A stretch of DNA of 64,000 bases from an uncultured Chitinophaga sp. (GTDB lineage: Bacteria > Bacteroidota > Bacteroidia > Chitinophagales > Chitinophagaceae). This document shows, piece after piece, positions 42,630-51,413 of the stretch. The notes under the pieces were generated by a model. That model had not been told where the DNA came from, searched no databases, and saw nothing but the letters and a program-made list of their open reading frames with translations. A program made the position numbers and the translations under genes. Within the stretch, counting starts at the first letter, position 1, and the number at the start of each line of letters is the position of its first letter. The stretch covers positions 558,001 to 622,000 of the forward strand of contig NZ_CALEJS010000015.1 in NCBI RefSeq assembly GCF_937898475.1, given 5' to 3'.

Positions 42630-43970
42630 ATGATACTACAGCCTTTAACTGCCATTTCTCCCCTGGACGGACGCTATCGTAAACAACTTGAAGAACTGTC
42701 TGCCTATTTCTCTGAATTTGCGTTGATACGTTACCGTGTACTCGTGGAGATTGAGTACTTCATAGCGCTGGCAGAACAAAAGGTATTTACCCTGCCCAAA
42801 GCTAGAGTGCCCGCCCTGCGCAAGATCTACCAGGATTTCAGCATCGAGAACGCACAGCTGATCAAAGAGACGGAAAAGATCACCAACCACGACGTAAAAG
42901 CGGTGGAGTACTTCGTAAAGAACGAGCTGAAACGTCTTGACCTGGAAGACAAGCTGGAATGGGTACATTTTGGACTTACCTCACAGGACATTAATAATAC
43001 CGCCACTCCCCTGCTCTGGAAAGAAGCCATTGAGCAGGTATATATGCCCGCCATCGCCAACATGGTGCTGGAACTGAAGAAACTGGCCAAAGGCTGGATG
43101 AAGATCCCCATGCTGGCGCGCACGCACGGACAGCCTGCATCGCCCACCATCCTCGGAAAAGAGATACTGGTGTTCGTGGAAAGACTGGAAGGCCAGGTGA
43201 AACTGCTGGGCGATGTGCCTTTTGCGGCCAAATTCGGCGGCGCTACCGGCAACTTCAACGCCCATCACGTAGCCTTCCCGAAAGTGAACTGGGAAAAATT
43301 TGCCGACAAGTTCGTGAACGGCGCCCTGGGACTGCAACGTATGCGCTATACCACCCAGATAGAGCATTACGACAATCTCTCCGCCCAGTTCGACTCCCTG
43401 AAACGTATCAACAACATATTGACAGACCTCTGCCGCGATATATGGACCTACATCTCCATGGATTACTTCAAGCAGAAAGTGAAGAAGAACGAAGTAGGCT
43501 CCAGCGCCATGCCACACAAAGTGAACCCGATCGACTTTGAAAATGCAGAGGGCAACCTGGGCCTTGGCAATGCCCTGTTTGAGCACCTGAGCGCCAAACT
43601 GCCCATCTCCCGCCTGCAGCGCGACCTTACGGATTCTACCGTGCTGCGCAACATCGGCGTACCTTTTGGTCACAGCCTGCTGGCCCTGCGCTCCATCCAG
43701 AAAGGGCTGGACAAACTGATCCTGAATGAAGCGAAACTGAACGAAGACCTGGAAAATAACTGGGCCGTTGTAGCAGAAGCTATTCAGACCGTACTGCGCC
43801 GCGAGAATTACCCGCAACCATATGAGGCCCTGAAAGAACTGACCCGCGGCGGAGAGCAGATCACACAAAAGACCATGCACAAATTCATTGACGGATTGAA
43901 AATCAGTGCAGCGTTGAAGAAAGAGCTGAAAGCGATTACGCCGCTGAATTATACAGGGGTGTGGAGATGA
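42630..43970 (+). CDS. purB: Adenylosuccinate lyase
   Basis: The 446-residue protein has the fumarase/aspartase fold with LTAISPLDGRYRKQ at the N-terminus, THGQPASPTILGKE near the substrate site, and the signature SSAMPHKVNPIDFENAEGN. The second catalytic His is in the ARTHGQPAS segment. The enzyme converts adenylosuccinate to AMP and SAICAR to AICAR. The start is ATG 42630, MILQPLTAISP; a longer in-frame start at 42579 is encoded by the ccaaatt repeat and is rejected. Confidence 0.95.
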   Translation: MILQPLTAISPLDGRYRKQLEELSAYFSEFALIRYRVLVEIEYFIALAEQKVFTLPKARVPALRKIYQDFSIENAQLIKETEKITNHDVKAVEYFVKNELKRLDLEDKLEWVHFGLTSQDINNTATPLLWKEAIEQVYMPAIANMVLELKKLAKGWMKIPMLARTHGQPASPTILGKEILVFVERLEGQVKLLGDVPFAAKFGGATGNFNAHHVAFPKVNWEKFADKFVNGALGLQRMRYTTQIEHYDNLSAQFDSLKRINNILTDLCRDIWTYISMDYFKQKVKKNEVGSSAMPHKVNPIDFENAEGNLGLGNALFEHLSAKLPISRLQRDLTDSTVLRNIGVPFGHSLLALRSIQKGLDKLILNEAKLNEDLENNWAVVAEAIQTVLRRENYPQPYEALKELTRGGEQITQKTMHKFIDGLKISAALKKELKAITPLNYTGVWR

Positions 43971-43974
43971 GTAA

Positions 43975-44000
43975 TAGTTGTTGGCTGTTAGCAGGCGCTT
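43975..44000. repeat. gctgttagc-family intergenic repeat
   Basis: gttgttggctgttagcagg lies between the convergent purB and YraN genes. It matches words in the copies at 3050, 31995 and 57190. Confidence 0.35.
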
Positions 44001-44020
44001 AATGAGGAGGGGCCGCCCCC

Positions 44021-44377
44021 TCAAAACGCATCTTCAAAATGTTCCAGCTCATACTGTTCTCCCTGCGTAAACGTAATGGCAACAATGTCAAAACGTATAG
44101 CCGCGGGAGTATCTTCGCTGCGTTCCAGGTATACCTCTGCGGCGCCCTGCAGGTACTGTCTTTTTTTATGATGCACCGCCTCTTCGGGCCAGCCAAATAA
44201 ATTATCAGTCCGCGTTTTTACTTCGATGAAAATGAGGTCGTTCCCTTTACGGGCGATGATATCAATTTCTTTGCGCCCCCATTTCCAGTTAGTGTGCATA
44301 ATTTCATAAGCCTGCTGCTGTAAGTACATCCGGGCAATCTGTTCCCCTTTTTTGCCCAGGTCATTATGGGAAGCCAT
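44021..44377 (-). CDS. YraN/UPF0102 family protein
   Basis: The 118-residue protein has the YraN core: LGKKGEQIARMYLQQQAYEI, then NWKWGRKEIDIIARKG and FIEVKTR, with the Asp and the Glu-x-Lys of an endonuclease-like (Holliday-junction resolvase) fold. No catalytic function has been proven for the family. The start is ATG 44377, MASHNDLG; an upstream start would overlap the divergent manA promoter. It is convergent with purB and divergent from manA. Confidence 0.9.
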   Translation of the reverse strand: MASHNDLGKKGEQIARMYLQQQAYEIMHTNWKWGRKEIDIIARKGNDLIFIEVKTRTDNLFGWPEEAVHHKKRQYLQGAAEVYLERSEDTPAAIRFDIVAITFTQGEQYELEHFEDAF

Positions 44378-44386
44378 TTTTTCAAC

Positions 44387-44394
44387 TAATTTTG
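44387..44394 (+). promoter_or_regulatory. -7 box TAATTTTG of manA
   Basis: TAATTTTG matches TAnnTTTG and lies 38 bases before the manA ATG at 44433; its position supports that start over the longer frame from 44352. Confidence 0.5.
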
Positions 44395-44432
44395 GGACCG
44401 GTTTCAACCTGAAAATCAATAAATCTACACAA

Positions 44433-45644
44433 ATGGCTGCAGTTGATAAAAAGTTATTCCGGCTGGCTGGCAAGATACAGCACTACGCATGGGGCGGTTA
44501 TAATTATATACCGCAATTACTGGGCATCCCCGCAGGTAAAGAACCTTCGGCGGAATACTGGATGGGCGCACATCCCAGCGCACCTTCAGCCATACATCTC
44601 AATGGAGACAGCCTTACGCTGGACCAGCTCATCAGCCGGCAACCCGCTGAAGTGATCGGCGCACCCGTATGGGAACGCTTCAGGGAACTGCCTTACCTCT
44701 TCAAGGTGCTGGATGTAAGAGAGATGCTGTCCATCCAGGTACACCCCACCAAAGCGGAGGCCGAGAAAGGTTTTGACCGGGAGAATGCCGCCGGCATTCC
44801 GCTCAATGCGCCGCACCGCAATTACAAAGACGCCAACCATAAACCGGAGATCATGGTGGCCCTCAGCGAATTCTGGCTCTTACATGGCTTTTTGCCCGAA
44901 GATAAACTTGCCAAAGTGCTGGATTCCGTACCCGAGTTCAGCTCACTGAAAAGTACATACGAAAGTGAAGGTTATTACGGCTTATACAAAACGGTAATGG
45001 AAATGCCGCAGGAACAGGTAAACACTTTCCTGCGCCCCCTGGCAGAAAGGGTACTGCCCGCCTACAAAGAAGGCAAGCTGCAGAAATCCGATCCCGCTTT
45101 CTGGGCCGGACGTGCAATAGACAATGATCCGCAGGGACTGAACCGCCTGGACAGGGGCATCTTCTCCATCTACTTCTTCAATATCGTGCAAACCCAGCCC
45201 GGCGATGCCGTATTCCAGGACGCCGGCATTCCGCACGCTTACCTCGAAGGACAGAACGTGGAGCTGATGGCCAATTCTGACAACGTGCTGCGCGGCGGCC
45301 TTACCCCCAAGCATATTGATGTGCCCGAATTGTTGAAACATACCCGTTTTGAAGCGGTACATCCACGGATACTGAAAGGCGAAACCGCTGCCAATGGCGC
45401 AGAAAGGATCTACTCCTCCCCTGCACCCGATTTCGTGGTGAGCCAGATCAAAGTGCAACCCGGTACTATATACGAAAATACCGCCAAAGCAGCCGAGATC
45501 ATGCTGCTGCTGAACGGCAGCGTTGTGATCAGCGGCAGCGATACACTGGACCTGCAACAGGGCCAGTCTGTTTTTGTGGCCGCTGGCGAAACCTATCGCA
45601 TTGAAGGCGAGGGCCTTTTATACAAGGCGACAGTCCCGCTCTGA
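44433..45644 (+). CDS. manA: Mannose-6-phosphate isomerase class I
   Basis: The 403-residue protein has the type I PMI fold: GKIQHYAWGGYNYIPQLL at the N-terminus, MLSIQVHP (zinc ligands) and HKPEIMVALSEFWLLHG. The late segment VVSQIKVQPGTIYE leads into the cupin tail. It interconverts mannose-6-P and fructose-6-P. The start is ATG 44433 (MAAVDKKLF). The upstream -7 box overlaps the YraN start region, so the two are divergent. Confidence 0.93.
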   Translation: MAAVDKKLFRLAGKIQHYAWGGYNYIPQLLGIPAGKEPSAEYWMGAHPSAPSAIHLNGDSLTLDQLISRQPAEVIGAPVWERFRELPYLFKVLDVREMLSIQVHPTKAEAEKGFDRENAAGIPLNAPHRNYKDANHKPEIMVALSEFWLLHGFLPEDKLAKVLDSVPEFSSLKSTYESEGYYGLYKTVMEMPQEQVNTFLRPLAERVLPAYKEGKLQKSDPAFWAGRAIDNDPQGLNRLDRGIFSIYFFNIVQTQPGDAVFQDAGIPHAYLEGQNVELMANSDNVLRGGLTPKHIDVPELLKHTRFEAVHPRILKGETAANGAERIYSSPAPDFVVSQIKVQPGTIYENTAKAAEIMLLLNGSVVISGSDTLDLQQGQSVFVAAGETYRIEGEGLLYKATVPL

Positions 45645-45654
45645 GGAGTAATGA

Positions 45655-45705
45655 ATAATTAGGAATTAATATTATTCATTCTTAATTATTAATTAAATAA
45701 ACCGT
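45655..45705. repeat. taattaattaag-family inverted repeat
   Basis: aatgaataattaggaattaatattatt faces ttcttaattattaattaaat in the gap after manA; the last part reads as part of the DUF6580 gene leader. Confidence 0.5.
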
Positions 45706-45723
45706 TTTTCGTAATTTCGACAT

Positions 45724-46308
45724 ATGAAGAAAACAGCTATCTCCGAAATACTGCTGATCGCAGGCTTGATTTTACTGGCCGGATTAGGCCGCCTGGTTTC
45801 CAATGAATTACAGCTGTGGAACTTTACTGCCATAGGGGCCAGCGCCCTGTTTGGCGGCGTAGTGATCAAAGACAAGCGCCTGGCTTATATCTTACCCCTG
45901 GCCACCCTGTTCCTTACTGATCTTTTCTTTGAGCTGTTCACTAACATCAATGGTTTCTACGGGTCCCAGATGTTCTTTGTATACGGCGCCTTCCTGCTGA
46001 TCACGCTGATAGGCACGCGTATAAAGAAAGTGAATGCGCTGACCATCCTGCTGGCTTCCATCGGTACCGGTATCCTGTTCTTCCTGATATCCAATGCAGG
46101 AGTATGGATGCTGAGTGGTATGTACCCGCGCACGTTCAGCGGTTTGATCACCTGCTATGCGGCGGCCATTCCATTCTTCCGTAACGATATGTTTGGCAAT
46201 TTCTTCCTGAATACGATCATGGGCAGCGTATTTTATAGCGCCCTGCTGTTTGGAGCGTATGCGCTGATCAAACGTTATGCGTTCGGACAGCAACAACAAC
46301 TGGCATAG
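45724..46308 (+). CDS. DUF6580-type membrane protein
   Basis: The 194-residue protein has five to six membrane helices. The first helix carries a WNFTAIGASALFGG segment and the loop after helix 2 reads FFELFTNINGFYG. The order and length are those of DUF6580, thought to be a small-molecule transport component (ECF S-like). A TAATTTCG octamer just before the ATG resembles the -7 box. A strong terminator follows. Confidence 0.65.
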   Translation: MKKTAISEILLIAGLILLAGLGRLVSNELQLWNFTAIGASALFGGVVIKDKRLAYILPLATLFLTDLFFELFTNINGFYGSQMFFVYGAFLLITLIGTRIKKVNALTILLASIGTGILFFLISNAGVWMLSGMYPRTFSGLITCYAAAIPFFRNDMFGNFFLNTIMGSVFYSALLFGAYALIKRYAFGQQQQLA

Positions 46309-46335
46309 TCATTTCAATTCTTGTATAAAAACGAG

Positions 46336-46370
46336 AAGGTCCCGTTCGGTGTAGAACGGGACCTTTTTGT
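46336..46370 (+). terminator. Rho-independent terminator after the DUF6580 gene
   Basis: aaggtcccgttc (46336-46347) and gaacgggacctt (46354-46365) pair perfectly around ggtgta, followed by a T-rich tail. Confidence 0.9.
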
Positions 46371-46446
46371 TATGTGTGATGGAAGGAAGCAATCTTTTAA
46401 ACAGCGTATGGTAGTAGTAAGGAAGACCCATTTGCCTTATAAATGG

Positions 46447-47091
46447 TTAAACTTCAAACTGCAGAAAATGATACTGCTCATGCTGCACTTTGGTATAAGG
46501 CCCCACCTCCAGCGGTGCTTTAAACAGGGGGCAATCCAACACCAGGGTATGATACTCACCGTTCTCTCCGGCTATATCCACGCCTTTTGCTTCCAGGTCT
46601 GCCAGTAGTTGTTCATCCATGATCCTGCCCAGGAAATCAGGCCCCAGGTGTGTGTTACAGGATACGATCATGGTGCGGATACCGCTTTCAAGCATGGCGG
46701 TTACCAGTTCCCGGCGGGACTGCTGCCAGAGCGGCAGGAGGGCTTCAATACCTGCGGCGGCGCACACTTTTTCTTCCCAGTCGCGATGCGCCTGCAGGTC
46801 AATATCCCCGAACACCGCTGCTTCCACACCGTAGAGCGCTACCGTTTGCTGCAGCGCCGCTATGAAACGCACCTCATAAGCCTCCCAGGTGGTAGGGATG
46901 GTGGCAACGGGCAGCCCCATCGCCTCAGCCTGACGCAGGATCAGCGCATGCGGCAAACCATGGGAACGGGATATCTTTCCGTTCTCATTCATCATGCTTA
47001 ATAAAACGAGGGGATGATGGCCGGCGGCCTTTGCCTGCATCATTGCATAGCAACTATCTTTGCCGCCACTCCAGGAGATTACCGTTTGCAC
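46447..47091 (-). CDS. Dph6-related N-type ATP pyrophosphatase
   Basis: The 214-residue protein begins MQTVISWSGGKDSCYAM, the PP-loop of N-type ATP pyrophosphatases, and continues with the C-terminal motif of the diphthine-ammonia ligase family (Dph6-like, MJ0570-type). Bacteria do not make diphthamide, so the substrate is unknown; an amide-forming role on a small molecule or a tRNA-like target is possible. It stands alone between the DUF6580 and lepA genes. Confidence 0.8.
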   Translation of the reverse strand: MQTVISWSGGKDSCYAMMQAKAAGHHPLVLLSMMNENGKISRSHGLPHALILRQAEAMGLPVATIPTTWEAYEVRFIAALQQTVALYGVEAAVFGDIDLQAHRDWEEKVCAAAGIEALLPLWQQSRRELVTAMLESGIRTMIVSCNTHLGPDFLGRIMDEQLLADLEAKGVDIAGENGEYHTLVLDCPLFKAPLEVGPYTKVQHEQYHFLQFEV

Positions 47092-47094
47092 CCT

Positions 47095-47125
47095 TTTTAA
47101 TTAATAATGAAGCATTAATAATGCC
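47095..47125. repeat. taattaat-family short repeat
   Basis: ttaattaataatgaagcattaataat lies in the gap between the ATP pyrophosphatase start and the lepA stop. It is an imperfect copy of the AT-rich family. Confidence 0.35.
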
Positions 47126-47152
47126 GGCACGATGATGTGCTAACCTAATTCC

Positions 47153-48940
47153 CTAGTCGTCCAGCTTGAGTACTGCCAGGAACGCCTCCTGGGGCACCTC
47201 AACGTTACCGATCTGGCGCATGCGTTTCTTACCTTCCTTCTGTTTTTCGAGCAGTTTACGTTTACGGGAAATGTCGCCGCCATAACATTTGGCGGTTACA
47301 TCTTTACGCATGGCGCTGATGGTTTCGCGGGCAACGATCTTGGCGCCGATAGCGGCCTGGATGGCGATCATGAATTGCTGGCGGGGCAGCAGTTCTTTGA
47401 GCTTTTCGCAGAGTTTGCGGCCAAAATCCTGCGCGCGGCTGCGGTGGATCAGTGCACTGAGGGCATCCACTTTATCGCCGTTCAGGAGAATGTCCATTTT
47501 CACGATGTCGCTCTCGCGGCGGCCAATGGGAGAATAGTCGAATGATGCGTAGCCGCGGGTCTGACTTTTCAGTTTATCGTAGAAGTCGAATACTATTTCC
47601 GTTAAGGGTATTTCGAAGATCAGTTCCACCCGGGTGGTGGTGAGGTAGCTCTGGTTGATGAGGATACCGCGTTTGCCCAGGCAGAGGGTCATGATATTGC
47701 CGATGTACTCCGGTTTGGTAATGATCTGTGCGCGGATAAACGGCTCCTCAATACGTTCCAGCCTGCTGGGGTCCGGCATTTCGGAGGGGTTATTCACGGT
47801 CAGCACTTCCTTTTTGGTAGTATAGGCAATGAAGCCTACGTTGGGCACAGTGGTGATCACCGTCTGGTTGAACTCGCGTTCCAGCCTTTCCTGGATGATC
47901 TCCATGTGCAGCATCCCAAGGAAGCCGCAGCGGAAACCGAAGCCGAGGGCCTGAGACGTTTCCAGTTCGTAGGTAAGCGAGGCGTCGTTCAGCTGGAGCT
48001 TGTCCATACAGTCGCGCAGCTCTTCGAAGTCGTCGGTATTCACCGGGAAGATACCGGCAAATACCATGGGTTTTACTTCCTCGAAGCCTTTGATGCCGGC
48101 GCCGGGGTTGGCGCTGAGGGTGATGGTATCGCCCACTTTCACTTCCTTGGCGTTCTTGATACCGGTAATAATATAGCCAACGTCGCCGGTCTTTACCTCA
48201 TTTTTGGGCTCCAGTCCCAGTTTGAGGATGCCTACTTCATCAGCAAAGTATTCCTGGCCGGTGTTCACAAACTTCACCTTATCTCCTTTTTTGATCGAGC
48301 CGTTGTAGACACGGAAATAGGCGATGATGCCACGGAAGGAGTTGAATACGCTGTCAAATATCAGTGCCTGGAGGGGCGCTTCCGGTTCTCCCTTGGGAGC
48401 GGGAATGCGTTTTACGATGGCCTCCAGGATATCTTCAATGCCGATACCCGTTTTACCGGATGCCAGCAGGATCTCGTCCTCCTTGCAGCCGATCAGCTCC
48501 ACGATCTGGTCCTTTACTTCGGGGATCATGGCGCCGTCCATATCGATCTTGTTAATAACGGGGATAATCTCCAGGTCGTTATCTACCGCAAGGTACAGGT
48601 TGGAGATGGTCTGGGCCTGTATACCCTGGGTAGCGTCTACCAGCAGCAGGGCGCCTTCACAGGCAGCCAGCGCACGGGATACTTCGTAGGAAAAGTCAAC
48701 GTGCCCGGGGGTATCTATCAGGTTAAAGGTATACTTTTCGCCCTGGTAGGTATAGTTCATCTGGATGGCATGGCTCTTAATGGTGATGCCCTTCTCTCTT
48801 TCGAGGTCCATATCGTCCAGCACCTGGGCCTGCATATCCCTTTCAGAGATGGTTTTGGTACTTTCCAGCAGCCTGTCGGCCAGTGTGCTTTTGCCGTGAT
48901 CTATATGCGCAATAATGCAGAAATTCCTAATGTTCTTCAT
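47153..48940 (-). CDS. lepA: Elongation factor 4
   Basis: The 595-residue protein is the typical full length of LepA. The G domain has AHIDHGKSTL, DTPGHVDF and NKID. Domains II, III and V and the unique C-terminal domain (with AKCYGGDISRKRKLLEKQKEGKKRM near residues 552-576) follow. LepA back-translocates or remodels stalled ribosomes. A TACCTTTG -7-like box sits about 14 bases upstream on the minus strand, so the leader would be short. Confidence 0.97.
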   Translation of the reverse strand: MKNIRNFCIIAHIDHGKSTLADRLLESTKTISERDMQAQVLDDMDLEREKGITIKSHAIQMNYTYQGEKYTFNLIDTPGHVDFSYEVSRALAACEGALLLVDATQGIQAQTISNLYLAVDNDLEIIPVINKIDMDGAMIPEVKDQIVELIGCKEDEILLASGKTGIGIEDILEAIVKRIPAPKGEPEAPLQALIFDSVFNSFRGIIAYFRVYNGSIKKGDKVKFVNTGQEYFADEVGILKLGLEPKNEVKTGDVGYIITGIKNAKEVKVGDTITLSANPGAGIKGFEEVKPMVFAGIFPVNTDDFEELRDCMDKLQLNDASLTYELETSQALGFGFRCGFLGMLHMEIIQERLEREFNQTVITTVPNVGFIAYTTKKEVLTVNNPSEMPDPSRLERIEEPFIRAQIITKPEYIGNIMTLCLGKRGILINQSYLTTTRVELIFEIPLTEIVFDFYDKLKSQTRGYASFDYSPIGRRESDIVKMDILLNGDKVDALSALIHRSRAQDFGRKLCEKLKELLPRQQFMIAIQAAIGAKIVARETISAMRKDVTAKCYGGDISRKRKLLEKQKEGKKRMRQIGNVEVPQEAFLAVLKLDD

Positions 48941-48953
48941 AAATCTGAAACCA

Positions 48954-48961
48954 CAAAGGTA
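48954..48961 (-). promoter_or_regulatory. -7-like box TACCTTTG of lepA
   Basis: The octamer matches TAnnTTTG on the minus strand and lies 14 bases before the lepA start; no clear -33 is seen. Confidence 0.35.
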
Positions 48962-48999
48962 TTCAAATTTTGACTATATTTTCGTTCTAAATCACCATT

Positions 49000-49260
49000 A
49001 TGGACTTACAACAGCAATTTGAAGCAGCCGTAGCGGCCAGCAAGACGCTGGCCGAAAAACCAGACAATGAGACCCTCCTGCAGCTGTACTCCCTGTACAA
49101 GCAGGCGTCTGAAGGAGATGTGAATACCGAACCACCGGCCAATCCCTTTGATATAGTAGGGAAAGCCAAATATGAGGCCTGGGCCGGGTTGAAGGGAAAG
49201 ACAAAGGAGCAGGCAGCGCAGGAGTATATACAACTGGTGGAGCGGCTGAAAAACGCGTAG
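49000..49260 (+). CDS. Acyl-CoA-binding protein
   Basis: The 86-residue protein has the four-helix ACBP fold with the motif LLQLYSLYKQASEGD, then GKAKYEAWAGLKGKTKEQAAQEYI. It binds medium- and long-chain acyl-CoA in the cytoplasm and protects the pool. The size and the Tyr, Lys and Trp binding residues are typical. The gene is divergent from lepA and 61 bases upstream of rocD. Confidence 0.93.
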   Translation: MDLQQQFEAAVAASKTLAEKPDNETLLQLYSLYKQASEGDVNTEPPANPFDIVGKAKYEAWAGLKGKTKEQAAQEYIQLVERLKNA

Positions 49261-49308
49261 CCGGGGCTTAGCTGTACTGCGGAGGAGCTTTAACCTCAAA
49301 CTTTTACC

Positions 49309-49316
49309 TACCTTTG
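49309..49316 (+). promoter_or_regulatory. -7-like box TACCTTTG of rocD
   Basis: TACCTTTG matches TAnnTTTG and is only 5 bases before the ATG at 49322. The word cctcaaac lies just upstream, so the intergenic repeat may supply the promoter. A near-leaderless transcript is suggested but not shown. Confidence 0.3.
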
Positions 49317-49321
49317 CCTCT

Positions 49322-50554
49322 ATGGTACCCGCTTTTACACTCTCTGAAAAAACACAACATTACCTCGCGCTGGAAGAGCAATACGGCGCCCATAACTACC
49401 ATCCGCTGCCTGTAGTGCTGAGCCGGGGCGAAGGCGTTTTTGTATGGGATGTAGATGATAAACGTTACTACGATTTCCTTTCCGGATATTCTGCAGTGAA
49501 CCAGGGACATTGCCATCCCCGTATTATTGCCACACTGGTAGAGCAGGCCCGGCGCCTCACTCTTACCTCCCGGGCCTTTCATAGCGACCTGCTCGGAGAG
49601 TATGCGGCCTTCATTACCCGGTTCTTCGGGTACGACAAGGTGCTGCCCATGAACACCGGCGTGGAAGCGGTGGAAACCGCCCTGAAACTTTGCCGCCGCT
49701 GGGGTTATGCCGTAAAAGGCATCCCTGAAGGAAAGGCGAAGATCATTACCTGCGCCAATAACTTTCACGGCCGTACCCTGAACGTGATCTCGTTCAGTAC
49801 AGATCCGTCTGCCCGTAAGGAATTCGGGCCCTATATGCCCGGTTATGAAGTAATTCCCTATAACGACCTTCCGGCCCTTGAAAAGGCCCTGCAGGACCCG
49901 CATGTAGCCGGCTTCCTGGTAGAGCCCATCCAGGGCGAAGCCGGGGTAATGGTACCTGCAGACGGCTATCTTGCTAAAGCCCGGCAGTACTGTACAGACG
50001 CCAATGTGCTGTTCATGGCAGATGAGATCCAGACGGGCCTTGCCCGTACCGGGGCCATGCTGTGCTGCGACCTGGAGCACGTACGCCCCGATATACTGAT
50101 TTTGGGTAAAGCCCTTTCCGGTGGTACCCTGCCCGTATCAGCCGTACTGGCTGATGATGAGATCATGCTCACCATCAAACCCGGCGAACATGGCTCTACC
50201 TACGGTGGCAACCCCCTGGCCTGTAAAGTGGCCCTTACTGCCCTCACCGTACTGAAGGAAGAAAAGATGGCGGAAAATGCCCTGGCCATGGGACAATTAC
50301 TGCGTGAAGGCCTTGAAAACCTGCAGTCGCCCCATGTTAAGATTGTCCGTGGTAAAGGCCTGTTGAATGCCATTGTCATCAAACACGCCAACCCGGAAGC
50401 CGCCTGGGACCTTTGCCTGGCCCTGAAAGAAAACGGACTGCTGGCAAAACCCACCCATGGCGACAAAATCCGGTTTGCACCTCCACTCCTGATCAATGCA
50501 AACCAGATCAGGGATTGTATCTCCATCATCGGGAAAAGCCTGGACACCCTTTAA
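49322..50554 (+). CDS. rocD: Ornithine-oxo-acid aminotransferase
   Basis: The 410-residue class-III aminotransferase has the PLP Lys in ILGKALSGG, a VEPIQGEAGVMVP loop (about 200) and the substrate loop GEHGSTYGGNPLA (about 288). It matches RocD in length and order, with TSRAFHSD and NTGVEAVETALKL near the N-terminus. It transfers the delta-amino group of ornithine to 2-oxoglutarate. It may act in arginine or ornithine degradation; no other urea-cycle gene is close. Confidence 0.93.
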   Translation: MVPAFTLSEKTQHYLALEEQYGAHNYHPLPVVLSRGEGVFVWDVDDKRYYDFLSGYSAVNQGHCHPRIIATLVEQARRLTLTSRAFHSDLLGEYAAFITRFFGYDKVLPMNTGVEAVETALKLCRRWGYAVKGIPEGKAKIITCANNFHGRTLNVISFSTDPSARKEFGPYMPGYEVIPYNDLPALEKALQDPHVAGFLVEPIQGEAGVMVPADGYLAKARQYCTDANVLFMADEIQTGLARTGAMLCCDLEHVRPDILILGKALSGGTLPVSAVLADDEIMLTIKPGEHGSTYGGNPLACKVALTALTVLKEEKMAENALAMGQLLREGLENLQSPHVKIVRGKGLLNAIVIKHANPEAAWDLCLALKENGLLAKPTHGDKIRFAPPLLINANQIRDCISIIGKSLDTL

Positions 50555-50562
50555 TAACTGGT

Positions 50563-50683
50563 AATTAATAATTAAGAATTAATAATATTGGAGGCCTGAC
50601 AGCGTTAGTAGACAGTCAATACATCCATGTGCATTAAATTGTGACACATGCATCACCGGAACATCCATTCTTAATTATTAATT
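50563..50683. repeat. Perfect 17-base inverted repeat pair of the taattaattaag family
   Basis: aattaataattaagaat at 50563-50579 is exactly complementary to attcttaattattaatt at 50667-50683, an uninterrupted 17-base match separated by an 87-base loop. The right arm is followed by the VIT gene start. Confidence 0.75.
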
Positions 50684-50690
50684 GTATAAA

Positions 50691-51338
50691 GTGCCAACAA
50701 AAGAAAAGGCCATACGAAGCACCGGGTGGAAAACCGACTTCCTGATCGGGTTTCCCGATGGATTATTCCTGCTGTTCTTTGCCACCCTGCTGATTCAGGC
50801 ATTGCAGGTGAGCGTACAGCAGTTCTATGACCTGATCATCTGGGTTTCGCTGGCAGGCGCCGTATTGGTGATGATCACCTCCTGGCTGGCGAACCGTGGC
50901 GACCCGCATGACGAATCCACCCTCTCTCCCCAAGAAAGAAAGAAGCTGCATCAACTGGATATTACCCGGGAAACCATTGAACATATGGAGCAGGAAATAG
51001 CCCAGGATGCCAGCCGCTGGGCAAACACCCTTCAACAGGAAAAAGTACAGACTGTGAGCTGGCACCCGTTACGCGCCGTACGCAGCTCCCTGGTAGCGGG
51101 CATATGTTTCCTGGCAGGCGCTCTTATTCCCTGCTGGCCTTACTTTGCGAATGAGAATTTCAGCGCTTCTTCCCGCCTTAGCAGCCTGCTTGTTTTTCTG
51201 AGCGCTACCCTGTTCGGCTTCATCAAAGCCAGGATAACAGGACAGCGGCTATGGATCGTGATATTCAGGTACCTCTTGCTGACAGCGGGGATATGGCTGG
51301 CGGTGTACCTGGTGAGACAAGTATTAATAGAGGTTTGA
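50691..51338 (+). CDS. VIT1/CCC1-like membrane transporter
   Basis: The 215-residue protein resembles CCC1/VIT-type vacuolar iron/manganese transporters. A first helix carries DFLIGFPDGLFLLFFATL (in place of the consensus DxxxGxxDGL), a charged middle region follows (QERKKLHQLDITRETIEHME), and a C-terminal pair of helices begins HPLRAVRSSLVAGICFLAGALIP. The cytoplasmic metal-binding domain is shorter than in plants. The start is GTG 50691; the TTG at 50682 lies in the taattaat repeat. Substrate (Fe or Mn) is a guess. Confidence 0.6.
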   Translation: MPTKEKAIRSTGWKTDFLIGFPDGLFLLFFATLLIQALQVSVQQFYDLIIWVSLAGAVLVMITSWLANRGDPHDESTLSPQERKKLHQLDITRETIEHMEQEIAQDASRWANTLQQEKVQTVSWHPLRAVRSSLVAGICFLAGALIPCWPYFANENFSASSRLSSLLVFLSATLFGFIKARITGQRLWIVIFRYLLLTAGIWLAVYLVRQVLIEV

Positions 51339-51412
51339 GGTTCGTTGAAAGTTACAGGTTTATGATCGGAGGGAACACTAGTTAAACCGCTAACATCTAA
51401 CTAACCTCAAAC
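51333..51412. repeat. Inverted repeat of the cctcaaac family between convergent genes
   Basis: gtttgaggtt (51333-51342) and aacctcaaac (51403-51412) are exactly complementary and flank the gap between the VIT-like gene and the 126-residue membrane protein. The hairpin could end transcripts of both genes. Confidence 0.55.
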
Positions 51413-51413
51413 T

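Noticed and set aside
42981..44024. 347-codon open frame on the minus strand
   Set aside because: It is antisense to most of purB, which is a certain gene; no family match.
47906..48973. 355-codon open frame on the plus strand
   Set aside because: It is antisense to lepA; no family match.
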